A stretch of 64,000 bases of DNA, from the NCBI RefSeq assembly GCF_020564355.1, contig NZ_JAJCRR010000007.1, positions 138,455 to 202,454 of the forward strand, read 5' to 3'. Below the pieces are notes generated by a model. That model had not been told where the DNA came from and made no database searches. It saw only the letters and a list, made by a program, of their open reading frames with translations. This document shows positions 16,600-24,429 of this stretch, one piece after another; positions within the stretch are counted from its first letter, which is position 1, and the number at the start of each line of letters is the position of its first letter. The stretch is from Lachnospira pectinoschiza. Its GTDB lineage: Bacteria; Bacillota; Clostridia; Lachnospirales; Lachnospiraceae. The translations under genes were made by a program, and so were the position numbers.

Positions 16600-16827
16600 A
16601 TGGAACAATTAATTGAAATTTTAAAAGAACTGCACCCGGATGTGGATTATGAAAACTGTACCACATTGATTACGGATAAGATTTTGGATTCGTTTGACAT
16701 GATTACGATTATCGCCGAGGTGCATAACCGGTTTGATGTTGTCATTCCGGCAGATGAATTAGGACCGGAAAACTTTAATTCGGCACGGGCGCTGTATGCG
16801 CTGATTACACGTTTAGAGGATGAATAA
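16600..16827 (+). CDS. DltC-like acyl carrier protein
   Basis: A 75-residue carrier protein. The phosphopantetheine attachment serine is in ILDSFDM (about 28-34), followed by the recognition helix IIAEVHNRFDVVIP. An ATG 21 bases earlier (16579) would overlap the adenylation gene; the start at 16600 gives the usual carrier length. It would carry the activated amino acid from the DltA-like enzyme to the membrane acyltransferase encoded next. Length and position agree with DltC. Confidence 0.9.
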   Translation: MEQLIEILKELHPDVDYENCTTLITDKILDSFDMITIIAEVHNRFDVVIPADELGPENFNSARALYALITRLEDE

Positions 16828-16829
16828 CC

Positions 16830-18422
16830 ATGCTTTTTACATCATTTGAATTTGTGGCATTTCTAGCGTGTGTGCTGGTGCTGTATTATCTGATTCCGGT
16901 GCGGTTTCAGTGGATTTTACTGCTTGTTGCAAATGTATTTTTTTACGCATGTTCCGGGCTTTATGGGCTGCTGTTTATGGGAGTTACGATTGTGACCTCA
17001 TATGCCGCCGCCCGTATCATGTCTGCGGTGCAGTACCACATGGATGACACGGTAAAGGCACACAAAGAAGTCTGGTCAAAGCAGGAGCGCAAAGCGTACA
17101 AACAGCAGATAAAGCGTAAAAAGCGCATGATTTTTATAGGTTGTCTTCTTGTGAATCTTGGAATTCTTGCGGTTTTAAAATATACGAATTTTGCGATTGC
17201 CAATGTAAACGGCATTGCGGCGCTGTTTACCGGTAGACACTCCATTGCCCGTGTGAATCTGGTACTGCCGCTTGGCATTTCCTTTTATACGTTTCAGACA
17301 ATGGGATATGTGATTGACGTTTACCGCGGTAAGGCCGAAGCAGAAAAAAATATTTTTAAAATGGCGCTGTTTACGTCCTTTTTTCCGCAGCTGATACAGG
17401 GACCTATCAGTCGTTTCGGCGAACTGTCACAGACATTGTATGCGCCGCACCGGTTTGATTTCAGGACGGTGTGGTTCGGGCTGGAGCGTGTGCTGTGGGG
17501 CTATTTTAAAAAGCTGGTCATCGCAGACCGTATCGTGGTGGCGGTCAATGCCATTGTGGGACAGCCGGATATTTACAGCGGATTCTACGTATTTTGCGGC
17601 ATGCTTTTTTATGCGGCAGAATTATATGCCGACTTTACCGGTGGCATTGATATTACAATCGGTATTGCGCAGATGTTTGGCATACAGCTTGCCGAAAACT
17701 TTGAACGACCGTATTTTTCAAAAAATATTGCGGAATACTGGCGCAGATGGCACATTACCATGGGAACGTGGTTTAAGGATTATCTGTTTTATCCGCTGTC
17801 TGCGTCCATGCCGGTGCTGTCGATGTCTACATTCTGCCGGAGACATTTCGGCGCGGCGGCAGGCAGGCGGATTCCGGTGTATTTTGTAACACTGGTGGTA
17901 TGGTTTGCCACGGGAATCTGGCACGGTGCAAGCTGGAATTTCATTGTGTGGGGGCTGTTAAATGCCGTAGTCATTCTGCTTTCACAGGAATGTCGTCCGC
18001 TTTATGAAAAATTTCACGCACATTTTCCTGGCATACAAAAAAAATATGCCTACCGTATTTTTCAGGTGGTGCGCACGGTGCTTTTGATGTCCTCACTGCG
18101 TATGCTGGACTGTTATCGGAATGTCGGGCTGACTTTTAAAATGTTTGGGACGATGTTTACGGACTGGAATATGACAGCGGCGATGAAGGGACTGTTACAG
18201 CTCGGTCTGACAGCGGCGGATTATGCGGTTGTGGCAGTGGCAGTTGTTCTGGTGCTGTGTGTCAGCTTAAAACAGCGGAGAGGCAGTATCCGGGAGCGGC
18301 TTTATGAAAGAACAGCGGCAGTGCAGTATCTTGTCGTTTTTGCGCTTTTATTTGCCATTTTAATTTTCGGCGCGTACGGAATCGGGTACGATGCGAATCA
18401 GTTCATATATAACCAGTTTTAA
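16830..18422 (+). CDS. MBOAT family O-acyltransferase (DltB/AlgI-like)
   Basis: A 530-residue polytopic membrane protein that would move the acyl group across the membrane or onto a surface polymer. Characteristic MBOAT residues are seen in PQLIQGPISRF, WRRWHITMGTWFKDYLFYPL and GIWHGASWN, which contains the invariant His. About ten hydrophobic segments are visible. The start is 2 bp after the carrier gene, with GAGGATG as SD, showing tight coupling. Whether it acts as DltB on lipoteichoic acid or on another glycopolymer is not shown by the sequence. Confidence 0.92.
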   Translation: MLFTSFEFVAFLACVLVLYYLIPVRFQWILLLVANVFFYACSGLYGLLFMGVTIVTSYAAARIMSAVQYHMDDTVKAHKEVWSKQERKAYKQQIKRKKRMIFIGCLLVNLGILAVLKYTNFAIANVNGIAALFTGRHSIARVNLVLPLGISFYTFQTMGYVIDVYRGKAEAEKNIFKMALFTSFFPQLIQGPISRFGELSQTLYAPHRFDFRTVWFGLERVLWGYFKKLVIADRIVVAVNAIVGQPDIYSGFYVFCGMLFYAAELYADFTGGIDITIGIAQMFGIQLAENFERPYFSKNIAEYWRRWHITMGTWFKDYLFYPLSASMPVLSMSTFCRRHFGAAAGRRIPVYFVTLVVWFATGIWHGASWNFIVWGLLNAVVILLSQECRPLYEKFHAHFPGIQKKYAYRIFQVVRTVLLMSSLRMLDCYRNVGLTFKMFGTMFTDWNMTAAMKGLLQLGLTAADYAVVAVAVVLVLCVSLKQRRGSIRERLYERTAAVQYLVVFALLFAILIFGAYGIGYDANQFIYNQF

Positions 18423-18505
18423 AAAATGTTTGTACATAAAGAGGTTTGGGAAGACACGGCGGTTTCATGCTTTAAACCGTGTATTATAATGAAGAAAGGA
18501 CAGAA

Positions 18506-19534
18506 ATGGTACGTAGTAAAATAAAAACTTTAGGCATTGTGGCAGTTCTTATGGTGCTTTCTGTCCTTGCCCTGTACTTTGCCCAGGCACTGCTCATGCC
18601 AAAGTATATGTCAAATGTAAAGGAAGGCGCACTCATTGCCGAGTATTATAAAGCACCGAAAAACAATGATGTCATATTTATCGGGGACTGTGAGGTTTAT
18701 GAAAATATTTCTCCGGTTACACTCTGGCAGGAATACGGCATTACAAGCTATATCCGCGGCAGCGCGCAGCAGCTGATCTGGCAGTCGTATTATTTATTGG
18801 AAGAAACCCTGCGGTATGAAACACCAAAGGCGGTCGTGTTTAACGTGCTGTCCATGAAGTACAATGAACCGCAGAATGAAGCGTATAACCGCATGACCTT
18901 AGACGGCATGAAGTGGTCGGACAGCAAGGCGGCATCCATACGGGCTTCCATGACAGAAAAAGAAAGTTTTATAAGCTATGTATTTCCACTGCTTCGGTTT
19001 CATTCGCGGTGGAGTGCATTGACAAAAGAAGATTTCCGGTATATGTTTTCAAAAGATATGGTTTCGTATAACGGATATTTATTGCAGACGGAGAGAAAGG
19101 GTGTGACGACACAGCCGAGAAAGACGCCGCTTGCCGATTATTCGTTTGGTGAAAATGCGTGGGACTATCTGGATAAAATCACGCAGCTTTGCAAGGAAAA
19201 AAATATCCGTCTGGTGCTGATGAAAGCACCGACAATTTATCCGGTGTGGTATGATGAATGGGAAGAACAGATCAAAGATTATGCCGCGCAGAAGGATTTG
19301 CCGTATTACAATTTTCTGGAGTCCATTCAGGAATCCGGGATTGATTTGACAACCGATACTTATGATGCGGGACTGCACTTAAATGTGTGGGGAGCGGAAA
19401 AGCTTTCCCGCTATTTCGGACAGATTCTGCGGACAGAATGTGATCTGCCTGATCACAGGCAGGACAGTGCGGTTTTATCCTACTGGCAGGAAATGGAAGA
19501 ACGATATGAAGCAGAGAAAGGAACAGCAGATTGA
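18506..19534 (+). CDS. DltD-position SGNH-like protein with Cys at the nucleophile site
   Basis: A 342-residue protein with one N-terminal membrane anchor (about 9-30) and an extracytoplasmic SGNH-hydrolase-like domain. The block I motif, usually GDS or GSS, is GDCE (60-63), so the serine appears to be replaced by cysteine. The block V His lies in DAGLHLNVWG near residue 295. It occupies the DltD position of the operon. The ATG at 18506 has GAAGAAAGGA upstream and was preferred to an earlier in-frame start at 18479. Its stop overlaps the start of the next gene. Confidence 0.8.
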   Translation: MVRSKIKTLGIVAVLMVLSVLALYFAQALLMPKYMSNVKEGALIAEYYKAPKNNDVIFIGDCEVYENISPVTLWQEYGITSYIRGSAQQLIWQSYYLLEETLRYETPKAVVFNVLSMKYNEPQNEAYNRMTLDGMKWSDSKAASIRASMTEKESFISYVFPLLRFHSRWSALTKEDFRYMFSKDMVSYNGYLLQTERKGVTTQPRKTPLADYSFGENAWDYLDKITQLCKEKNIRLVLMKAPTIYPVWYDEWEEQIKDYAAQKDLPYYNFLESIQESGIDLTTDTYDAGLHLNVWGAEKLSRYFGQILRTECDLPDHRQDSAVLSYWQEMEERYEAEKGTAD

Positions 19535-20037
19535 TGAAAAAATTTTGGATAACGGCGCTGTGTATTGCAGTGACCGTAATTTCACTTGCAGGCTGCGGCA
19601 CAGCATCCGGCAGCAGTGCAAAAAATCAGCAGAGCGGTTACATTTTTACCACAGGTGACCAGCAGATTTATATTAATGAAGATGCCCAGACGGTAACAGA
19701 TGCACTTGGAGCACCGTCCGGCGGCACATATGAGGCATTAAGCTGTGCATTCGAAGGAAAAGATACATTTTACTATTATGACGGCTTTACCTTACAGACG
19801 TATGAAAAAGACGGCAAAAAGTATATCTATACAATTACGCTCGAAGATGATACAGTAAATACGGCAGAAGGTATTAAAATCGGTGACAGCTTTGCGGCAG
19901 TGACAAAGGCATACGGCACGGATTACGTTGCAGCAGGCAACACCTATGCGTATTCTAAGGATAAAATGACCCTGACATTTGTCATGAATAACGATAAAGT
20001 CAGCACGATTTCATATTCACTGCTGACAAGTAAATAA
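19534..20037 (+). CDS. Small lipoprotein of the Dlt-like operon
   Basis: A 167-residue lipoprotein: signal peptide of about 20 residues with lipobox LAGC, then a beta-rich domain including TDALGAPSGGTYEALSC and a segment IKIGDSFAAVTKAYG that resembles SmpA/BLIP-like modules (inferred). ATG at 19534 shares a base with the preceding stop (TGATG), and a TTG three bases earlier is possible. Operon position suggests a surface accessory role in the acylation system, but no direct functional motif is present. Confidence 0.75.
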   Translation: MKKFWITALCIAVTVISLAGCGTASGSSAKNQQSGYIFTTGDQQIYINEDAQTVTDALGAPSGGTYEALSCAFEGKDTFYYYDGFTLQTYEKDGKKYIYTITLEDDTVNTAEGIKIGDSFAAVTKAYGTDYVAAGNTYAYSKDKMTLTFVMNNDKVSTISYSLLTSK

Positions 20038-20050
20038 AAAGGAGAATATT

Positions 20051-20746
20051 ATGATAGGAATTATCGGAGCAATGGATGAAGAAGTGGAACAGATTGTAGC
20101 AGTCATGGACATTGAACGCGAGGAAACAAAGGCGCAGATGACATTTAAAGCCGGAAAGCTTGCCGGAAAAGATGTTGTCATTGTAAGAAGTGGTATCGGT
20201 AAGGTCAATGCGGCGGTCTGCACACAGATTTTAGTGGACGATTTCGGCGTGGATTATGTGATTAATACAGGCATTGCCGGTTCTTTAAAAAATGAAATTA
20301 ACATTGCAGACATTGTTATTTCGGATGATGTACTGCATCACGATATGGATGCAACAGGCTTTGGCTATGCACCCGGTCAGATTCCGAGAATGGATACGCT
20401 CTCATTTAAGGCCGATGCAAAACTGATTGAGCTGGCAAAGGAAAGCTGTGCAAAGGTTGTGCCGCAGATTGGCGTGCATGTGGGCAGAGTTGTCAGCGGC
20501 GATCAGTTTATTTCAGACAAGGCGGTAAAGGAAAGAATCAGTGCCAATTTTGACGGTTACTGCACGGAAATGGAGGGCGCAGCGATTGCACAGGCTGCAT
20601 ATTTAAACGGTGTGCCGTTTGTCATCTTACGTGCAATTTCCGATAAGGCAGATGACAGCGCGACCATGGATTATCCGACATTTGAAAAACAGGCAATCCA
20701 CAACTCTGTTCTTTTATTAAAGGAACTTGTTTCCCGCATTGCCTAG
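20051..20746 (+). CDS. mtnN: 5'-methylthioadenosine/S-adenosylhomocysteine nucleosidase
   Basis: A 231-residue enzyme that removes adenine from methylthioadenosine and S-adenosylhomocysteine, recycling products of SAM-dependent reactions. GIIGAMDEEV, NTGIAGSL, EMEGAAIAQ (active-site Glu) and the late RAISDKADD (catalytic Asp) are all present, and the length matches the family. SD AAAAGGAGA. It lies 13 bp after the lipoprotein gene and may be the last gene of that operon, though it is unlikely to share its function. Confidence 0.95.
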   Translation: MIGIIGAMDEEVEQIVAVMDIEREETKAQMTFKAGKLAGKDVVIVRSGIGKVNAAVCTQILVDDFGVDYVINTGIAGSLKNEINIADIVISDDVLHHDMDATGFGYAPGQIPRMDTLSFKADAKLIELAKESCAKVVPQIGVHVGRVVSGDQFISDKAVKERISANFDGYCTEMEGAAIAQAAYLNGVPFVILRAISDKADDSATMDYPTFEKQAIHNSVLLLKELVSRIA

Positions 20747-20797
20747 TCGCAAAAGCTTAAAATAAGACGAATATCCCCGATATTTGACGAACGATTT

Positions 20798-20834
20798 ATC
20801 GCAGAAATGCTTTTCAATTTAGCATTTCTGCGAT
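20798..20834 (+). terminator. Strong hairpin after mtnN
   Basis: ATCGCAGAAATGCT (20798-20811) pairs perfectly with AGCATTTCTGCGAT (20821-20834) over a 9-base loop. No long T run follows, so termination is likely but not certain. The arm contains CAGAAATG, the core of the hairpin-RBS repeat. Confidence 0.6.
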
Positions 20835-20885
20835 ATTATTATGTTACGTAATTGAAAGGCAGTATGGCTTATGGGAAAGGAGTGT

Positions 20886-20941
20886 AAACAAGCCTTAAAT
20901 GAAAGCTTGTTTGCAACAAGTTGTTCAGAAATGGGGGAAGT
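20886..20941 (+). repeat. Hairpin-RBS repeat, copy D
   Basis: AAACAAGC...GCTTGTTT forms an 8-bp stem, followed by GCAACAAGTTGTTCAGAAATGGGGGA directly before the ATG at 20942. The 3' box and the small palindrome match copy A; the upstream hairpin is different. Confidence 0.75.
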
Positions 20942-21529
20942 ATGAAAATAATAGTAGTGTTGATGGCAGTGGTGTTTATGGCGGGGATGGCTATCTGGCT
21001 GTTTTTATTTAAAAATTGCTATGAGATGATACAGGATATCCGCAGCGGAACAAGAAAAGTGCCGGTGATCCGCAAGGCAGTCGACAAGTATGATGACTGC
21101 TGTAAGCTGGAGATTGCGGTGAATAACACCGAAGTTTTTGTGGAAAAGATTATCGAAAATGAGAAAATTTGTGGACTGCGCATGAAAGCATGGCAGCGGA
21201 TTGCGGGAATGGTCAAATATGGGATTGCTTTACTGGGAATATTTTCGGCGGTTCTTTTTAAGGGAAATACAGATGAAGTCTATATCTGTGCGGCGGTCGC
21301 GGCGATGTGCTGTGTGTCCCTGCATTTTATGGACTGTATGGCAGATGTGGACGGCTATTTAAAGGATACGGTCGTGGAACTGGTGGATTATCTGGAAAAC
21401 AGTGGCGCCGTGCGCAGTGAAGCGGGAAAAGTGATGGCTGCAAAATTAAAAGGGAAAGCCGCCAGTGAGTTTATGAAAATGAACAGAAGATATGATAAAA
21501 TCTGTGCGGCAAAAGGACATTTTTCTTGA
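20942..21529 (+). CDS. Membrane protein of unknown function
   Basis: A 195-residue protein with an N-terminal transmembrane helix (about 2-22), a Lys/Glu-rich stretch, two more hydrophobic segments (about 90-108 and 113-130), and a soluble Lys/Ala-rich C-terminus. No family is recognised. The ATG at 20942 was chosen because the GGGGGA of the repeat is its SD; an upstream in-frame TTG at 20921 lies inside the repeat. It stands alone between mtnN and a dehydrogenase. Confidence 0.65.
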   Translation: MKIIVVLMAVVFMAGMAIWLFLFKNCYEMIQDIRSGTRKVPVIRKAVDKYDDCCKLEIAVNNTEVFVEKIIENEKICGLRMKAWQRIAGMVKYGIALLGIFSAVLFKGNTDEVYICAAVAAMCCVSLHFMDCMADVDGYLKDTVVELVDYLENSGAVRSEAGKVMAAKLKGKAASEFMKMNRRYDKICAAKGHFS

Positions 21530-21599
21530 AAAAACAACGTCAAATGTTATAATTTGATTAATAAAAGAACTGTACAAACAGACGAAAGGAGTTTTGACA

Positions 21600-22562
21600 A
21601 TGAAGATACTGATACTGGATTCAATTACTTTGGGAGATGACATTTCACTGGATAAGTTAAAGGAACTCGGCGAAGTGATTACATATCCGCAAAGCAGCAG
21701 GGAAGAAGCAAAACAGCGGATTACAGAACACAATCCGGAAGTCATTATTACCAATAAAGTTGTGATTGACGAAGCGGTATTATCCGGTGCACCGGCGGTA
21801 AAAATGATTGCAGAAACCGCCACAGGCTATAACAACATTGACCTTGCCTATGCAAAGGCACATGGCATAACGGTTGCCAATGTTGCGGGATATTCCACAC
21901 AGTCTGTCATTCAGCATACCTTTGCGCTGTGTTTCTATCTGCTTGAAAAGTTGAGCTATTATGATAACTATGTAAAATCCGGTGCATATATTAACAGTCC
22001 GTGTTTTACGCATTTTGATGCAAAATTCCATGAACTTGCAGGCAAGACATGGGGCATTATCGGACTCGGTGCTATCGGCAGGGGTGTGGCAAAAATTGCA
22101 GAAAGCTTTGGCTGCAAGGTGATTTATTATTCAGCAAGCGGACATACTTATGATGTACCGTATGAGCGTGTTGAATTTGATGAAATTTTAGCGCAGTCAG
22201 ACATTTTATCCATTCATGCACCGCTGAATCAGAATACGGAAAATCTGATGAATAAGGCGGCATTTGAGAAGATGAAAAACAGCGCCATTTTAATTAATGT
22301 CGGACGTGGTCCGATTGTAAATGATGCGGATCTGGTAGCCGCTTTGAATGAAAATCAGATTGCGGCAGCAGGACTGGATGTGCTGACAAAAGAACCGGTT
22401 GAAGCAGACAATCCGCTCAATTCCGTAAAAGACAGTACAAAACTCATTGTAACGCCGCACATTGCCTGGGCAACCGTAGAAGCCCGTACAAGACTGATGG
22501 ATGAGGTCTATGAAAATGTTAAGGCATTTACGGAAGGCAAGGCACGCAATGTTGTCGGATAA
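21600..22562 (+). CDS. D-2-hydroxyacid dehydrogenase (glycerate dehydrogenase type)
   Basis: A 320-residue NAD(P)-dependent dehydrogenase that interconverts a D-2-hydroxyacid and its 2-oxoacid, such as glycerate and hydroxypyruvate. The Rossmann motif GLGAIGRG and the catalytic Arg (NVGRGPIV), Glu (LTKEPVE) and His (TPHIAWAT) are visible. No C-terminal ACT domain is present, so it is not a classical SerA. The ATG at 21600 was chosen with CGAAAGGAG upstream; a TTG at 21594 is the alternative. A hairpin follows the gene. Confidence 0.9.
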   Translation: MKILILDSITLGDDISLDKLKELGEVITYPQSSREEAKQRITEHNPEVIITNKVVIDEAVLSGAPAVKMIAETATGYNNIDLAYAKAHGITVANVAGYSTQSVIQHTFALCFYLLEKLSYYDNYVKSGAYINSPCFTHFDAKFHELAGKTWGIIGLGAIGRGVAKIAESFGCKVIYYSASGHTYDVPYERVEFDEILAQSDILSIHAPLNQNTENLMNKAAFEKMKNSAILINVGRGPIVNDADLVAALNENQIAAAGLDVLTKEPVEADNPLNSVKDSTKLIVTPHIAWATVEARTRLMDEVYENVKAFTEGKARNVVG

Positions 22563-22584
22563 ATTTTAATTGTTAAATGGAAAA

Positions 22585-22621
22585 CGGCTGTTCACCCGGA
22601 TTGCAGGAGTGGACAGCCGTA
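22585..22621 (+). terminator. Terminator after the dehydrogenase
   Basis: ACGGCTGTTCAC pairs with GTGGACAGCCGT (12 bp, one G-U) over a 13-base loop. The downstream sequence is AT-rich but not a pure T run. Confidence 0.65.
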
Positions 22622-22947
22622 TATATAAAAATGAATACGGATTGACTTCCTCATCGCAGTCCGTTCTTTTTTATATTGCAAATAAAATAAAAGGATGCTA
22701 TCTTATTAATAGAATATATTCTAAAACTAAGTTTTAAAGCATGATTTTTATAAATCAGTATGTCTTTAAAATCTAAAATTTTCAGTTGAATGTGTATTTA
22801 ATATTCAGACTGAAATTTCTATTGGCATTTTCTGAGGATTTTTATACGAAAAAATCCGGGCTGAATCCAATAAAATATTCAAAAAATCAGCAAAAAATCT
22901 TGCCGGCAGTTCCACAAGTCCAGTATAATAAAAGAAAGGAAGAATGC
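22622..22947. other. AT-rich gap without a gene
   Basis: About 325 bp of AT-rich sequence between the terminator and the pseudogene. I see no convincing coding frame or RNA gene. AAAGAAAGGA just before 22948 is the old ribosome binding site of the pseudogene. Confidence 0.6.
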
Positions 22948-23327
22948 ATGGATAATACACCATACGATGACGTATTCCGTACACTTTTAACCGACTGTAC
23001 GGAGTTAATGATTCCGGTTGTGAATGAAATTTTTCATACAAAATATACCGGAGAAGAAACTATCTGCCTGCTTCAAAACGAGCATTTCATCAAGATGCCG
23101 GACGGCAGCATGAATTAAAAATAAAGCGATACACCGTCAACGAACTGTTTGAGAAAAAACTGTTCTTTCTGATACCGTTTCATATCTTTGTGTATGAAAA
23201 GGATTTTAAAGAACTCGAAGAAAATAAGAAAAAGTTAAAACAGCTGGAGGAAGAATATGCCGCAATCCGTGAACGGCTTGAAATTGCCTGCCAGAAGAAA
23301 CAGTTGAGAAGCTGGCACGGTCGATGA
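22948..23327 (+). pseudogene. Remnant of a Rpn/PD-(D/E)XK nuclease-type transposase-like gene
   Basis: The first part (ATG at 22948, MDNTPYDDVFRTLLTDC, then FHTKYTGEET) is the N-terminus of a family I know from Lachnospiraceae as PD-(D/E)XK or Rpn-like nucleases, and stops at 23116-23118. From about 23127 another frame resumes with NELFEKKLFFLIPFHIF and YEKDFKELEENKK, matching the later part of the same family, and stops at 23327. The whole catalytic middle is missing and the halves are in different frames, so this is an internally deleted, frameshifted pseudogene. Confidence 0.85.
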
Positions 23328-23374
23328 ATCAGACAAAACGCTGATACACAGATATTTTTGTTACAGTCTAAAAA

Positions 23375-23414
23375 GTTCCAATACACATTTACAAAAATAA
23401 ATGTGTATTGGAAC
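23375..23414 (-). terminator. 17-bp perfect hairpin (terminator)
   Basis: GTTCCAATACACATTTA (23375-23391) pairs with TAAATGTGTATTGGAAC (23398-23414) across a 6-base loop. On the minus strand it is followed at once by TTTTT, so it should terminate the minus-strand gene ending at 23456. Confidence 0.8.
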
Positions 23415-23455
23415 TGTATTTATTAAAAAAATTATTGCAAGAATAGTCTTTTGTA

Positions 23456-23728
23456 TTAGTCTTCTTCAATCACCTGAATTTCCATATAAGAAAAGTCAAT
23501 GCTGTCAATAAAATTATCCTGATAGAAACGGACTTTGGAATGACGTTTAAACTCCGCAACATTGGAATCCAGCCAGATAGGCTCGCTTAAATCAAAGGCA
23601 TAGCAGGCACTGTGGATACCGTCAAAAATTTTTCGGGTACGGTTTGTGGCCGCATCATCATTTTCCACCACCATATCCTTGAGCAGATGATTGCTGTCAT
23701 CAAATAATTTACACCATAATCGGAACAT
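23456..23728 (-). CDS. Small conserved-looking protein of unknown function
   Basis: A 90-residue acidic protein starting MFRLWCKLFDDS, with a central FDGIHSACYAFDLSEPIWLDS and FIDSIDFSYMEIQVIEED at the end. I do not name a family. The ATG at 23728 has GAAAGGCGGG upstream; starting further upstream would run into dtd. It begins 1 bp after the dtd stop and is probably translated from the same transcript. Confidence 0.75.
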   Translation of the reverse strand: MFRLWCKLFDDSNHLLKDMVVENDDAATNRTRKIFDGIHSACYAFDLSEPIWLDSNVAEFKRHSKVRFYQDNFIDSIDFSYMEIQVIEED

Positions 23729-23729
23729 C

Positions 23730-24209
23730 TTAATTTTCCCGCCTTTCATTTGAGGATTCTTTGAAAAAATCACGGCTGTCTAAGACAACGGTAAACGGAC
23801 CGTCATTTTCAAGGTCAACACGCATATGTGCACCGAAGCTTCCGGTTTCTACTTTGGTGACTTTTTCGCGGCACAATGCAACAAATTTCTCGTATAAAGC
23901 ATCGGCACGGTCCGGTTCAAGGGCATCAAAAAAGCTTGGACGGTTTCCCTTGCGGCAGTCTGCGTAAAGTGTAAACTGGCTTACGACAAGCAGTTCGCCA
24001 CCTACGTCCAAAAGGGAAAGATTGATTTTGTCATTTTCATCAGAGAAAATCCGCAGCTTTGTGATTTTATCCACAAACTTTGGCAGCATTTCTTCAGTAT
24101 CTCCTTTTCCGGCGCCGAATAAAATCAGCAGTCCTTTACCGATAGAACCGACCGTTTGACCGTCAACGGTGACACTTGCGTGATTGACACGCTGTATTAC
24201 AAATTTCAT
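23730..24209 (-). CDS. dtd: D-aminoacyl-tRNA deacylase
   Basis: A 159-residue enzyme that removes D-amino acids mischarged on tRNA. The family motif [17 protein letters not shown] and an N-terminus [18 protein letters not shown] are clear; a cross-subunit Gly-cisPro motif follows in GPFTV ([14 protein letters not shown]). The C-terminal tail is about 10 residues longer than usual and Glu/Arg-rich. ATG at 24209 with GGAG upstream was chosen over an earlier in-frame start. A hairpin ACAGCCG/CGGCTGT (24234-24265) lies in the leader. Confidence 0.95.
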   Translation of the reverse strand: MKFVIQRVNHASVTVDGQTVGSIGKGLLILFGAGKGDTEEMLPKFVDKITKLRIFSDENDKINLSLLDVGGELLVVSQFTLYADCRKGNRPSFFDALEPDRADALYEKFVALCREKVTKVETGSFGAHMRVDLENDGPFTVVLDSRDFFKESSNERREN

Positions 24210-24369
24210 TTTTAAATCTCCATTCTTCAAAAAACAGCCGGCAGTCCGTTAAAAGAAGCGGCTGTCCGTGTATGTTTATATTTTTAGGATACAGTGATTG
24301 TAATGGATAATCGGGAGAATGACAAGGGGAAGAACAAAAAATTATTATATTGGAAAAATTTAAAAATAA

Positions 24370-24408
24370 AAATCCCCGGTCAGCCGAGACACGGGTTTCC
24401 GGGGATTT
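24370..24408 (-). terminator. Terminator of the phosphofructokinase gene
   Basis: AAATCCCCGG pairs with CCGGGGATTT (10 bp). On the minus strand a T-rich stretch follows. It lies just downstream of the stop at 24430. Confidence 0.85.
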
Positions 24409-24429
24409 CACCTAAAATGTTATTCAGTT

